A stretch of 64,000 bases of DNA from Aliivibrio sifiae (lineage in GTDB: Bacteria; Pseudomonadota; Gammaproteobacteria; Enterobacterales; Vibrionaceae). Below, in pieces: positions 36,393 to 45,383 of the stretch (position 1 is the stretch's first letter; every line of letters begins with the position of its first letter). The DNA lies in assembly GCF_002954705.1 (NCBI RefSeq), contig NZ_MSCO01000001.1, positions 1,508,066 to 1,572,065 on the forward strand. The letters run 5' to 3'. The position numbers were made by a program, and so were the translations under genes. The notes below the pieces were generated by a model. The model ran no database searches and had not been told where the DNA came from. It saw nothing but the letters and a program-made list of their open reading frames with translations.

Positions 36393-38648
36393 TTAATAAA
36401 GCCTTTTTTTAAGCTCACTGATCACACTTTTAGGGGCATATTGTTCAAGCTGAGTAATGCATTGTGCTGCTTGAGGTAATTTTCCTTTTAACAATAAATC
36501 ACATTGGGCAAATAAGTGTTGAGGATTACCACTCAACTCAAACGCTTTTCCTAGCGCATCAGCCCCTTGTTCACTATTTATTCCTTCTAACGAAAGGCCA
36601 TAAACATACCAATATTGAGCATTCTGCTTTTCTATATTTGCGGCTTGTTTGAAATAATTTGCAGCTTCTGATTTATTACCGAGTCTTAATAACGACAATC
36701 CTGTGCTATAAGGCAATGCACCTGATTTAGGTTGAGCTTGAATACCTTGTTTCAGTAACTCTAATCCCTTATTCTCATCACCTTGCCTACGATATAAATC
36801 AGCTAGATTTACGTAACTGTTTACAAAGTACGGTTCAATATCTATAGCCCCTAAATAGGCTTTCTCCGCTTTTTTCAACTGACCTTTTGCTCGATACACG
36901 TTACCTAAGTTGGTACGCCCAAATCCTCTATCAGAATTAAACAACTGAATATTAATATACTCATTTAATACAGGATTAAGTTGTTCTCTTTGTAGAGGAT
37001 TTAATTCTGGCCAATAGGCACCTAATGCGCCTGCTGCTTCAGTTCTAACACCAAGTACAGGATCGTTTAATAACGGAGACAATATTTGCCAGCGATCATG
37101 AGATGAATATCCAGCAGAGCCTTGAACCGTCCCTAAACGCATCAATTCATCTTCATTTTTAACCGCTCGCCCTAATGCAACTAACGTATTTTTACTTGGA
37201 AACGCACTTAAACGATACAGCGCAGAACCTCGAATAATCCCAGCCTGCTTTGCATCTTGTGCCGTATAAGAAAGCGCATCTCCTGCACCACGATAATTGA
37301 TGTCTGATGCGTAAAATGCGACGGCAAAATGCTGTTGATTACGGAATGGGGAGTCAGGAAACCATTCTCCCACTTGTTTATCTGCCCACACATCGTCTTT
37401 CTCTTCATGACATTGTGTACACACATTGGGTGTTCCTATGTTTTTACTTAAATCAGGTCTTGGGATCTGCCAGCTATGGTCTCGCCTCGCATCAACCCCC
37501 ATATAGGTCGTTTCTGGCATATGACACGTCGTGCATTGTGATGCTTCAGTATTAGCCTCATGAAAGGAATGTTTTTCTGGTGTATATTCCGATGCGATAT
37601 GGCATTGGCTGCAAACGGCTTGCTCAGGAATATCTAGCTTTGTTGAGTGCGGATTATGACAATTGCTGCACGTAACCCCTTTATCAGCCATTTTAGATTG
37701 CATAAAAGACCCATAAACATAGTCTTCATCGTAAATCTGACCATCATTATGATAAAGCTCAGGTGTAATTAAACTTGGCAGATAGCTGTCTAATAATGAG
37801 CGAGAATCACCATTCACATGAGCTTGGTCTTCGTTTAATTGGCTTCTACGACTATGGCATTGCGCGCAAACAGTGACTTGATCTGTCTTTTGAATGTCTT
37901 TTGGTTGCAGTGTTGAATGCCCTTCTTTAAACACCCACTCTTTAACCGATTTACTTAAATCTCTATCAAAGCCATAATGAAGGTTAGTGGCATTATTTTG
38001 ATTTTTACTCCAATTGACATGCTTACTCGCTGGGCCATGACAGGCCTCACAACTGACATTGATTTCAGACCATGTCGTTTGGTAGGTATCAGTTGTTGAA
38101 TCGTAGTTTTTCTTTACATCAGTAGAGTGGCAATCCGCACACATGAAGTTCCAATTTTGACCAGAGTTAGTCCAATAAAATTCATCTATTTTTTTCATTT
38201 CAGGATACAGATGATACCAACGCTGACCACCCTCTGTTTTTTCTCTTGAATCCCATGCAAATGGAATTAACTGAATACGCCCATCTTCAAATTCCACCAT
38301 GTATTGTTGCAGTGGTTCAAAGCCAAACGTATAAGTAATTTGATAATCGTGAAACTTTCCATCCGGTCCTTCGATATTGACCCAATATTGGTCACCTTTT
38401 TTAAAAAAACGATTCGTATTACCTTCAAATTCAAATGTCGCGTTAGTAAAGTCACCCAACACACTAGCGTCGTCTGCGTGTTTCATTGCCATATCATGAT
38501 CTGAACCAATCCAAGCTTCAACTTCTTCTTTATGGCAATCAACACAAGTTTCGTTACCCACAAAGTCGGCAGAAAAAGCATTTGATGAAAACCCAATAAT
38601 GCTTATCCATATAACCCACAGTCCATAGACGATTTGTTTACTACTCAT
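36393..38648 (-). CDS. Octaheme c-type cytochrome with C-terminal HEAT/TPR domain
   Basis: A 751-residue exported protein. The signal peptide is about residues 1-26 (GLWVIWISIIGFSSNAFS). The N-terminal half carries eight CxxCH heme sites: CVDCH, CADCH, CEACH, CAQCH, CSNCH, CSQCH, CTTCH and CTQCH, resembling cytochrome c554-type multihemes. From about residue 410 the chain becomes HEAT-like (RWQILSPLLNDPVLGVRTEA) then TPR (FVNSYVNLADLYRRQGDENK, GALPYSTGLSLLRLGNKSEA). That half is paralogous to the protein at 23482-24501. I chose the ATG at 38648 (AGGA five bases upstream). Its electron partner is unknown. It sits between a sulfatase and moxR. Confidence 0.88.
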   Translation of the reverse strand: MSSKQIVYGLWVIWISIIGFSSNAFSADFVGNETCVDCHKEEVEAWIGSDHDMAMKHADDASVLGDFTNATFEFEGNTNRFFKKGDQYWVNIEGPDGKFHDYQITYTFGFEPLQQYMVEFEDGRIQLIPFAWDSREKTEGGQRWYHLYPEMKKIDEFYWTNSGQNWNFMCADCHSTDVKKNYDSTTDTYQTTWSEINVSCEACHGPASKHVNWSKNQNNATNLHYGFDRDLSKSVKEWVFKEGHSTLQPKDIQKTDQVTVCAQCHSRRSQLNEDQAHVNGDSRSLLDSYLPSLITPELYHNDGQIYDEDYVYGSFMQSKMADKGVTCSNCHNPHSTKLDIPEQAVCSQCHIASEYTPEKHSFHEANTEASQCTTCHMPETTYMGVDARRDHSWQIPRPDLSKNIGTPNVCTQCHEEKDDVWADKQVGEWFPDSPFRNQQHFAVAFYASDINYRGAGDALSYTAQDAKQAGIIRGSALYRLSAFPSKNTLVALGRAVKNEDELMRLGTVQGSAGYSSHDRWQILSPLLNDPVLGVRTEAAGALGAYWPELNPLQREQLNPVLNEYINIQLFNSDRGFGRTNLGNVYRAKGQLKKAEKAYLGAIDIEPYFVNSYVNLADLYRRQGDENKGLELLKQGIQAQPKSGALPYSTGLSLLRLGNKSEAANYFKQAANIEKQNAQYWYVYGLSLEGINSEQGADALGKAFELSGNPQHLFAQCDLLLKGKLPQAAQCITQLEQYAPKSVISELKKRLY

Positions 38649-38775
38649 ATACATCCTTGTATTGATATTTATTCTATTTTTCATCTCTAACGCTAAAGAT
38701 AACAACATCTTAGATATAGCCTATATCTTCACATCTTTCCATTACTGTTCGTGAATATGTGAATGCTAACTGAAA

Positions 38776-38798
38776 TAAAAAAGGGCTCCGAAGAGCCC
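38776..38798 (-). terminator. Terminator of minus-strand arylsulfatase
   Basis: On the minus strand GGGCTC-TTCG-GAGCCC is followed by six T residues, a textbook intrinsic terminator with a UUCG tetraloop. It separates sulfatase 1 from the cytochrome gene. Confidence 0.92.
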
Positions 38799-38818
38799 AA
38801 GCATTATGGGAGATTTAA

Positions 38819-40366
38819 TTACTTATTATGAGGCTGTTGCAGCTTTTCCATTACCTGATCCAAGCTGAAGCTTGCGGCTTTTTGACGAGGTGGGAACTCT
38901 TCAAATGTCGCTAAATACTTACCAACATACGCTTGCGCAGGAACAAACATATACGCATGATCTAATAACCAATCATAATAAGTATTTGACGTTACGTCAG
39001 CAACTTCGTATGGGTCCATGCGTAAGTTAAACAGCTTAGGCACACGTAATGTAACAAACGGTTCAGCCCAAATTTGAAGCGTACCTTTCACACGTTGCTC
39101 CATGAATACCGCTTTCCATTTGTTATAACGAAGTGCCGCTAAATCGCCATCATCCGTAAAATAGAAAATTTCTTCACGGCGACCTTTTTCTTCTTCACCA
39201 GTTAGATAAGGAAGAAAGTTGTAGCCATCTAGGTGATTTTTAAAGCTCTTATTACCAAGCTTAGTTCCTTTTTTAAGCTGGTCTTTGATCTTGTCGTTTC
39301 CAGCAATAGCTGCAAATGTTGGAAGCCAATCCATATGGTGCATAATCTCATTCGATACTACACCCGGTTCAATCTTACCCGGCCAACGAACCATTGCAGG
39401 AACGCGGTATGCCCCTTCCCAGTTGGTATTTTTTTCACTACGGAACGGCGTTGTACCTGCGTCTGGCCACGAATTCATGTGAGGGCCATTATCCGTGGAA
39501 TAGAAAACTATCGTATTATCTTTAATACCTAGTTTATCGACCGCTTTTAAGACTTCACCAACGTGATTATCATGCTCAACCATACCATCAGCGTAATTAC
39601 TGATACCCGTTGAACCTTGTAATTCAGGTTTTACGTGAGTTCTAAAATGCATTCGTGTTGCGTTCCACCATACAAAGAATGGTTTATCCGCTTTAACTGC
39701 TCGACCCATAAAGTCAATCGCAGCAGAAACCGTTTCATCATCGACAGTTTCCATACGTTTACGTGTTAAAGGACCCGTATCTTCAATTTTTCCATCAGCA
39801 TAAGATTTAATAACACCACGAGGACCGAATTTTTTACGGAATTCAGGATCTTTAGGGTAATCAATATTCTCTGGCTCTTCTTCAGCGTTTAGATGGTAAA
39901 GGTTGCCAAAAAATTCATCAAATCCGTGCGCTGTAGGTAAAAATTCATCTTTATCACCAAGGTGGTTTTTACCAAATTGGCCAGTCATATAACCCAATGG
40001 CTTAAGCACTTCAGCAATGGTTGCATCTTCTGCTTGTAGGCCAATATCAGCACCTGGTAACCCAACTTTACTTAAACCAGTTCGTAGAACACTTTGTCCA
40101 GTAATAAAAGTAGATCTACCCGCCGTACAGGATTGTTCACCATAATAGTCGGTAAACATCATCCCTTCTTTAGCAATACTATCGATATTCGGTGTTTTGT
40201 ATCCCATTAGACCAAAGGTATACGCACTAATGTTAGATTGACCAATATCATCACCCCAAATAACCAAAATATTTGGTTTTTCAGCGGCCAATGTATAACC
40301 CGAAGCTCCCATCAATACTGCACTTAGTATTGTTAGTCTGCGCTTCATTCCTTTTTTGACTTCCAT
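38819..40366 (-). CDS. Arylsulfatase 1 (Cys-type, exported)
   Basis: A 515-residue type I sulfatase. A signal peptide (RRLTILSAVLMGASGYTLAA) leads to NILVIWGDDIGQSN with the metal-binding Asp pair. The formylglycine site is QSCTAGRSTFITGQ, the Cys form of C-x-A-x-R. FGKNHLGDKDEFLPTAHGFDEFFG and FYSTDNGPHMNSW supply further active-site residues. It should hydrolyse sulfate esters in the periplasm or outside, after maturation by the enzyme at 24531. Start 40366 has AGGAG upstream. It is divergent from sulfatase 2, sharing a 223-bp control region. The natural substrate is unknown. Confidence 0.92.
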   Translation of the reverse strand: MEVKKGMKRRLTILSAVLMGASGYTLAAEKPNILVIWGDDIGQSNISAYTFGLMGYKTPNIDSIAKEGMMFTDYYGEQSCTAGRSTFITGQSVLRTGLSKVGLPGADIGLQAEDATIAEVLKPLGYMTGQFGKNHLGDKDEFLPTAHGFDEFFGNLYHLNAEEEPENIDYPKDPEFRKKFGPRGVIKSYADGKIEDTGPLTRKRMETVDDETVSAAIDFMGRAVKADKPFFVWWNATRMHFRTHVKPELQGSTGISNYADGMVEHDNHVGEVLKAVDKLGIKDNTIVFYSTDNGPHMNSWPDAGTTPFRSEKNTNWEGAYRVPAMVRWPGKIEPGVVSNEIMHHMDWLPTFAAIAGNDKIKDQLKKGTKLGNKSFKNHLDGYNFLPYLTGEEEKGRREEIFYFTDDGDLAALRYNKWKAVFMEQRVKGTLQIWAEPFVTLRVPKLFNLRMDPYEVADVTSNTYYDWLLDHAYMFVPAQAYVGKYLATFEEFPPRQKAASFSLDQVMEKLQQPHNK

Positions 40367-40470
40367 ATAAACTCCTGTTTCCATTGACAAAAAGAGCACC
40401 ATTAAAGGTATAGTACATAAACCCTAAAGTGACAATAAATGTACAACAATTATTTCACTTTTTAACTACA

Positions 40471-40498
40471 TAACTACTGGTTATGAACTTAATAACCA
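40471..40498. promoter_or_regulatory. Sulfatase-island motif between divergent sulfatases, with inverted half-site
   Basis: TAACTACTGGTTAT at 40471-40484 is followed after seven bases by ATAACCA (40492-40498), the reverse complement of TGGTTAT. The two TGGTTAT half-sites thus form an inverted pair midway between sulfatases 1 and 2. It is a good candidate operator for the AraC regulator at 42209. Confidence 0.6.
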
Positions 40499-40589
40499 AT
40501 TTCGATACATCGTTTTTTCCGCTTTTGCAGGATAATGCCGCTTTCTTTCCAATATTATCCAACTGAAATTATTCTTTCAGGAGATACCG

Positions 40590-42140
40590 ATGAACAAAAC
40601 AGTAAAAAAAACTGCCATTGCTACAGGTCTAGTTTTAGCAGGAATGCAGGTTGCTTATGCTGCAGCTCAACCTAATATTCTTGTTATTTTTGGCGATGAT
40701 GTTGGTTACGGAAATATTTCAGCTTACAACCAAGGCATGCTTGGCTATCAAACGCCAAATATCGATAGCATTGCTAATGACGGTGCATTATTTACCTCTT
40801 ATTATGGCCAACAATCTTGTACAGCAGGTCGCTCTGCGTTCATTACAGGACAAATGCCCATTCGCACAGGGCTTACTAAAGTAGGAATGCCAGGAGCAAA
40901 ACAAGGTCTGCAAGCCCAAGATATTACCCTTGCTCAAACCTTAAAAGATTTAGGTTATTCCACTGGGCAATTTGGTAAGAACCACTTAGGTGACAATGAT
41001 GATATGTTGCCGACTAACCACGGTTTTGATGAATTTTTTGGTAATCTTTATCACCTGAATGCAGAAGAAGAGCCAGAAAATCCTGATTACCCAAAAGATC
41101 CAAACTTTCGTAAAGACTATGGGCCTCGTGGGGTTATTCACTCTTACGCTGATGGAAAAATCGAAGACACAGGTCCTCTAACTCGTAAGCGTATGGAAAC
41201 CGTTGATGAAGAAACATTAGATGCGGCAGTCAACTTCATGACGAAAGCAGTAAAGGCCGATAAGCCATTCTTTACATGGTATAACACTACACGAATGCAC
41301 GCACGAACACACATAAAAGCCGAAAATTCAGGAAAAACAGGCCTTGGTGATTACGCTGACGGCATGGTTGAACATGATAATATCATTGGTAAATTATTAG
41401 ATAAGGTCGATGACCTTGGTATTAATGATAACACTATAATTATTTATACCACCGACAATGGCCCAATGAATGCCACTTGGCCTGATGCTGCTTTCAGTCC
41501 ATTCCGAGGAGAAAAAAACACAGGTTGGGAAGGTGGATTCCGAATTCCTGCTGTTGTGAAGTGGCCTGGGCATATAAAACCCGGCACAAAACTTAACGGA
41601 ATGTTTGCTGGTGAAGATTGGCTACCTACCCTAACCGCTATCGCTGGTAATAAAGACATCAAACAAGAGTTACTAAAAGGCTATAAATCTGACAATGGTA
41701 CAACTTATAAAAACCATTTAGACGGTTATAACCAAGTCAGTTATCTAACAGGAAAATCAAAAGACAGTGCGCGTAAAGAGTTCTTCTATTGGTCGGATGA
41801 TGGTGATCTACTTGCAATGCGTGATGGTCGCTGGAAGCTACACTTCAAGATACAAGAGCACCAAGGTTGGGAAGTATGGACTCGTGAACTTACTACGTTA
41901 CGTATGCCAATGATTTTCGATCTACAAGTTGATCCATATGAAAAAGCAGATCAAGGATTTGGCTATGATGAATGGACATTTGACCATGTGTTCTTATTTG
42001 TTCCTGCGCAAGCTAAAGTTGCCAAAATGCTTCAAAGCTTTAAAGAGTTTCCACCACGTCAAGAAATCCCTAGCTTCTCCGTTGATAAAGTTATGGATCA
42101 AATGATGAATATGGAAAAAGTAGCTAACGCTCGTAAATAA
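40590..42140 (+). CDS. Arylsulfatase 2 (Cys-type, exported)
   Basis: A 516-residue type I sulfatase, closely related to its neighbours. The signal peptide is MNKTVKKTAIATGLVLAGMQ through AYAA. NILVIFGDDVGYGN gives the metal site, QSCTAGRSAFITGQ the formylglycine site, and FGKNHLGDNDDMLPTNHGFD and IYTTDNGPMNATW further active-site segments. The C-terminal FVPAQAKVAKMLQSFKEFPPRQE is shared with sulfatase 1. A ribosome site TCAGGAG precedes it. It is followed by a terminator and the AraC gene. Substrate is unknown. Confidence 0.92.
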   Translation: MNKTVKKTAIATGLVLAGMQVAYAAAQPNILVIFGDDVGYGNISAYNQGMLGYQTPNIDSIANDGALFTSYYGQQSCTAGRSAFITGQMPIRTGLTKVGMPGAKQGLQAQDITLAQTLKDLGYSTGQFGKNHLGDNDDMLPTNHGFDEFFGNLYHLNAEEEPENPDYPKDPNFRKDYGPRGVIHSYADGKIEDTGPLTRKRMETVDEETLDAAVNFMTKAVKADKPFFTWYNTTRMHARTHIKAENSGKTGLGDYADGMVEHDNIIGKLLDKVDDLGINDNTIIIYTTDNGPMNATWPDAAFSPFRGEKNTGWEGGFRIPAVVKWPGHIKPGTKLNGMFAGEDWLPTLTAIAGNKDIKQELLKGYKSDNGTTYKNHLDGYNQVSYLTGKSKDSARKEFFYWSDDGDLLAMRDGRWKLHFKIQEHQGWEVWTRELTTLRMPMIFDLQVDPYEKADQGFGYDEWTFDHVFLFVPAQAKVAKMLQSFKEFPPRQEIPSFSVDKVMDQMMNMEKVANARK

Positions 42141-42154
42141 TTCCAATATTATTT

Positions 42155-42178
42155 AGGGCTCACATGAGCCCTATTTTA
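42155..42178 (+). terminator. Terminator after arylsulfatase 2
   Basis: GGGCTC-ACAT-GAGCCC followed by TATTTT, 15 bp after the stop codon. Confidence 0.85.
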
Positions 42179-42208
42179 ACGCTTTTAAGATAGATAAAAG
42201 GCTAACTC

Positions 42209-43114
42209 ATGAAGTTAAATAAACACTTCACTTTTGATGAATTTAGTGAAAAATTATGGTCTTTATTCCATGGGCAAGCACTTATCACTACATTTAATTC
42301 TCCACTGAATGAAGCCTGCTTTTCGTTTCAATACCTTGAACGAAATAATGTAGATTTTTATTTATTTGAAAGTCCTGAACCTTTATCTTTATTCAGTTTT
42401 CATCTACCCCAATCACTCAAACCAAAAACACTATTATTATTAGACGTCAACAATAAAGGATTACGTTTTAATGGCATCCTTTGCGAAGAACATCAATTTG
42501 CGTTAATTTCAGAAAAAAGCCAACACCCTTTTTGCCTTCAAATACCAGTCAATTGCCCTATTTTAGTTTGTGATATAAATACAAATAACAAACAATTCCA
42601 GGAACTTTGTAATAGTTTAGTTCCTGTTAATATCGATATAAAATATGCACAAGAATTAAAAACTGTTGTTCGCCATGCTAGTAAGATGCTCCCTAACAAA
42701 GATTCAAATGTTGGCGCAATATTATTAATGCGAATTGTCGAAATCTTATCTTTACACCCTACACCAATGCGCCCCCAATCATTAACAGGAAGAAGTCGCT
42801 TACCACGACGAAGTTTCATACCTAAATGTGTCGATTATATGATGGAAATGTCCTCCACCGATGCCATTAAGCAATTAGCAAAAGAAAAAAACATTTCCGA
42901 AAAAACAATCAGAAATGCTTTCAAAGAAACGGTTGGATTTACCCCAAAAGAGTTTGAACAAATCAGTAAATTGTTTGCCTTCCGTAGAGCATTAAAACAA
43001 CCTGAAATTGTTACTGTATTCGAAGCAGCCATAGCAAGTGATGTATATCGATGGTCTCGCTATGCCAGTCGATATTCTAAAATTTTTAAAGAGTTACCAA
43101 TTAAAACTCTTTGA
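42209..43114 (+). CDS. AraC family transcriptional regulator
   Basis: A 301-residue protein whose C-terminal third carries the AraC double helix-turn-helix (SSTDAIKQLAKEKNISEKTI, then FKETVGFTPKEFEQISKLFAFRRAL). The N-terminal 190 residues form a sensor domain without a recognised ligand. It sits between sulfatases 2 and 3 and is 30 bp after a terminator, so it may have its own weak expression by read-through. It is the natural candidate for binding the TAACTnnTGGTTAT sites. That is inference. Confidence 0.88.
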   Translation: MKLNKHFTFDEFSEKLWSLFHGQALITTFNSPLNEACFSFQYLERNNVDFYLFESPEPLSLFSFHLPQSLKPKTLLLLDVNNKGLRFNGILCEEHQFALISEKSQHPFCLQIPVNCPILVCDINTNNKQFQELCNSLVPVNIDIKYAQELKTVVRHASKMLPNKDSNVGAILLMRIVEILSLHPTPMRPQSLTGRSRLPRRSFIPKCVDYMMEMSSTDAIKQLAKEKNISEKTIRNAFKETVGFTPKEFEQISKLFAFRRALKQPEIVTVFEAAIASDVYRWSRYASRYSKIFKELPIKTL

Positions 43115-43195
43115 GAAAGCTCTCACTTTACGTGAAATCAAAAAACACTACCAAATCAAATAAAATCTTAATATTCAAATAATTAAATATAAAAA

Positions 43196-43209
43196 TAACT
43201 TTTGGTTAT
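43196..43209 (+). promoter_or_regulatory. Sulfatase-island motif before arylsulfatase 3
   Basis: TAACTTTTGGTTAT, third copy of TAACTnnTGGTTAT, ending 75 bp before the sulfatase 3 start codon. Confidence 0.55.
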
Positions 43210-43284
43210 AACGCCTATAAAGCGACGACTAATTATTTCTCATTTAGAGTGCAGATAATTAATCATAACTAATTGGAGTTCTTT

Positions 43285-44856
43285 ATGGGCCATCATTTAA
43301 GTAAGATCGCTGTTGGTGTCGGCTTACTTGCCACATCAGGTGCAGCACTCGCGGCTGCTCAACCTAATATCCTTGCCATTTTTGGTGATGATGTAGGCTA
43401 TTGGAATATCAGTGCTTATAATCAAGGCATGATGGGCTATCAAACCCCAAACATTGACCGTATCGCTAATGAAGGTGCACTTTTTACTGATCACTATGGA
43501 CAACAATCTTGTACAGCAGGACGTGCTGCTTTCATTACAGGCCAAGAACCTTTCCGTACCGGTTTATTAACCATTGGTATGCCAGGGTCTGATCACGGTA
43601 TTCCTGATTGGGCTCCAACTATTGCCGATCTTCTTAAAGAACAAGGTTACATGACTGCTCAGTTTGGTAAAAACCACCTTGGCGATCAAGATAAACACCT
43701 ACCCACAAATCATGGTTTTGATGAGTTCTTCGGCAACCTTTATCACTTAAACGCAGAAGAAGAACCTGAAACTTATTACTACCCTAAAGATCCTGAGTTC
43801 CGTAAAAATTACGGGCCTCGTGGTGTTATAAAATCATACGCTGACGGCAAGATTGAAGATACGGGTCCTATGACGCGTAAGCGTATGGAACATGCAGATG
43901 AAGAGTTCTTAGATTCATCACTTGCTTTCATGGAAAAAGCAGTCAAAGCAGATAAGCCTTTCTTTATCTGGCATAACACCACTCGTATGCACGTTTGGAC
44001 TCGCCTACAAGAAAAATATCAAGGTAAATCAGGGGTAAGCATTTATGCCGATGGTATGCTTGAACACGATGATCAAGTGGGTATTTTACTGGATAAACTT
44101 GACGAGTTAGGCGTAGCAGACAATACCATTGTTATTTATTCTACAGATAACGGTGCAGAAACAGCGACATGGCCTGATGGCGGTGCAACCCCATTCTATG
44201 GCGAAAAAGGCACAACATGGGAAGGCGGTATGCGCGTTCCACAACTTGTACGTTGGCCTGGTACAATCAAACCAGGAACTAAAATCAATGAAATGATGGC
44301 ACACCAAGATTGGCTTCCAACCTTACTTGATGCAGCTGGTGTTCCGAATGTGAAAGAAAAACTGGCTAAAGGCTATAAAGCTAATGGCAAAGAATTCAAA
44401 GTACATATTGATGGTTACGATTTCAAACCGTTGTTTGAAGGTAAAGTTGATAAAGGCCCTCGTGAATCACTACTTTACTTCACAGCAAATGGTGAATTAA
44501 ATGCGGTTCGCTGGAAAGATTGGAAACTAAACTTTGCAGTGATGGAAGGTAATATCTCTAATGCCGTTCGTCTAGAACCAAACTGGCCTCAAATCATTCA
44601 CCTACGTGCTGACCCATTTGAAAAAGCACCACATGAATCAGGCATGTATATGCGCTGGATGGCAGATAACATGTGGTTATTCGTTCCAATGCAAGATGTA
44701 TTAGGTAAGTTCTTTAACACACTACCTGATTATCCAATGCAAATGAGTACACAAATGAACCCAGCGGCAATTAGCTCTCAATCACTTCAATTGAAAGCAA
44801 AAATGCAGCAATTAGATAAGCTTCAACAACAAATGAATAGCTTAAATATTAAGTAA
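43285..44856 (+). CDS. Arylsulfatase 3 (Cys-type, exported)
   Basis: A 523-residue type I sulfatase. The signal peptide is MGHHLSKIAVGVGLLATSGA through ALAA. Active-site elements are NILAIFGDDVGYWN, QSCTAGRAAFITGQ (formylglycine Cys), FGKNHLGDQDKHLPTNHGFD and IYSTDNGAETATW. It shares the FGNLYHLNAEEEPE segment with the other two but differs in the C-terminal third, ending in a Gln-rich coiled segment (LQLKAKMQQLDKLQQQMNSL). Start 43285 has GGAG six bases upstream. It is the most divergent of the three, suggesting a different substrate. Confidence 0.92.
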   Translation: MGHHLSKIAVGVGLLATSGAALAAAQPNILAIFGDDVGYWNISAYNQGMMGYQTPNIDRIANEGALFTDHYGQQSCTAGRAAFITGQEPFRTGLLTIGMPGSDHGIPDWAPTIADLLKEQGYMTAQFGKNHLGDQDKHLPTNHGFDEFFGNLYHLNAEEEPETYYYPKDPEFRKNYGPRGVIKSYADGKIEDTGPMTRKRMEHADEEFLDSSLAFMEKAVKADKPFFIWHNTTRMHVWTRLQEKYQGKSGVSIYADGMLEHDDQVGILLDKLDELGVADNTIVIYSTDNGAETATWPDGGATPFYGEKGTTWEGGMRVPQLVRWPGTIKPGTKINEMMAHQDWLPTLLDAAGVPNVKEKLAKGYKANGKEFKVHIDGYDFKPLFEGKVDKGPRESLLYFTANGELNAVRWKDWKLNFAVMEGNISNAVRLEPNWPQIIHLRADPFEKAPHESGMYMRWMADNMWLFVPMQDVLGKFFNTLPDYPMQMSTQMNPAAISSQSLQLKAKMQQLDKLQQQMNSLNIK

Positions 44857-44870
44857 TTCATTCGTTAAAT

Positions 44871-44908
44871 AAAATCCCCTTAATGTTTATTCACTAAGGG
44901 GATTTTTT
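44871..44908. terminator. Terminator after arylsulfatase 3
   Basis: AAAATCCCCTTA pairs with TAAGGGGATTTT over a 12-base loop and is followed by T residues. The opposite gene at 44917 can use it in reverse. Confidence 0.88.
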
Positions 44909-44916
44909 ATATCTCA

Positions 44917-45192
44917 TTATCGACGTTGGCACGTAGTACATCCTCGACAAGCAGACCGAGTATGTTTACTCAAATAGCTCCTTTGCACCTTACAATATGC
45001 ATTTTTAAGGGCGCGGCGAGCAGAAAACCAATCATCCGGCTTTGTCAGTAACAAATACCCATTAAAACGCTTCATGAGCTGTAGGCGATTCTCATCAATA
45101 AAACGACTATCAAAACCAATGTCAAAATGATCTAATGCTTGTTCTATCTTGGTAAAACTCGCTATTGTTTTTTGAATCTCTTCTTGGCTCAT
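44917..45192 (-). CDS. Small NifW-like Cys-rich protein
   Basis: A 91-residue soluble protein. IEQALDHFDIGFDSRFIDENRLQLMKRFNGYL (in parts DIGFDSRFIDENRLQLMKRF) resembles the NifW nitrogenase-protective family, and the C-terminus is Cys-rich (SACRGCTTCQRR). No nitrogenase genes are present, so a nitrogen fixation role is unlikely. A metal or iron-sulfur related role is possible. Assignment is by remembered family pattern and is uncertain. Confidence 0.6.
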   Translation of the reverse strand: MSQEEIQKTIASFTKIEQALDHFDIGFDSRFIDENRLQLMKRFNGYLLLTKPDDWFSARRALKNAYCKVQRSYLSKHTRSACRGCTTCQRR

Positions 45193-45311
45193 TATTTATA
45201 CCAATACCATTGACTAGCTATTCTGCTCATTACAGAAATTAGTGTAAAAGTTAATAGATATTCAATTCTTGATGTAAAACGTCTATTGCCTTATTTATAT
45301 TAATAAATAAT

Positions 45312-45350
45312 CAAAAAAATGCCCCCAATACTCAAAATATTGAGGGCATC
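45312..45350 (-). terminator. Terminator of 45384-45728 gene
   Basis: On the minus strand ATGCCCTCAATA pairs with TATTGGGGGCAT (one G-U) and a seven-T run follows. Confidence 0.82.
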
Positions 45351-45383
45351 CCTTATTATTATCTGCTAACTTTCACACTGCAC

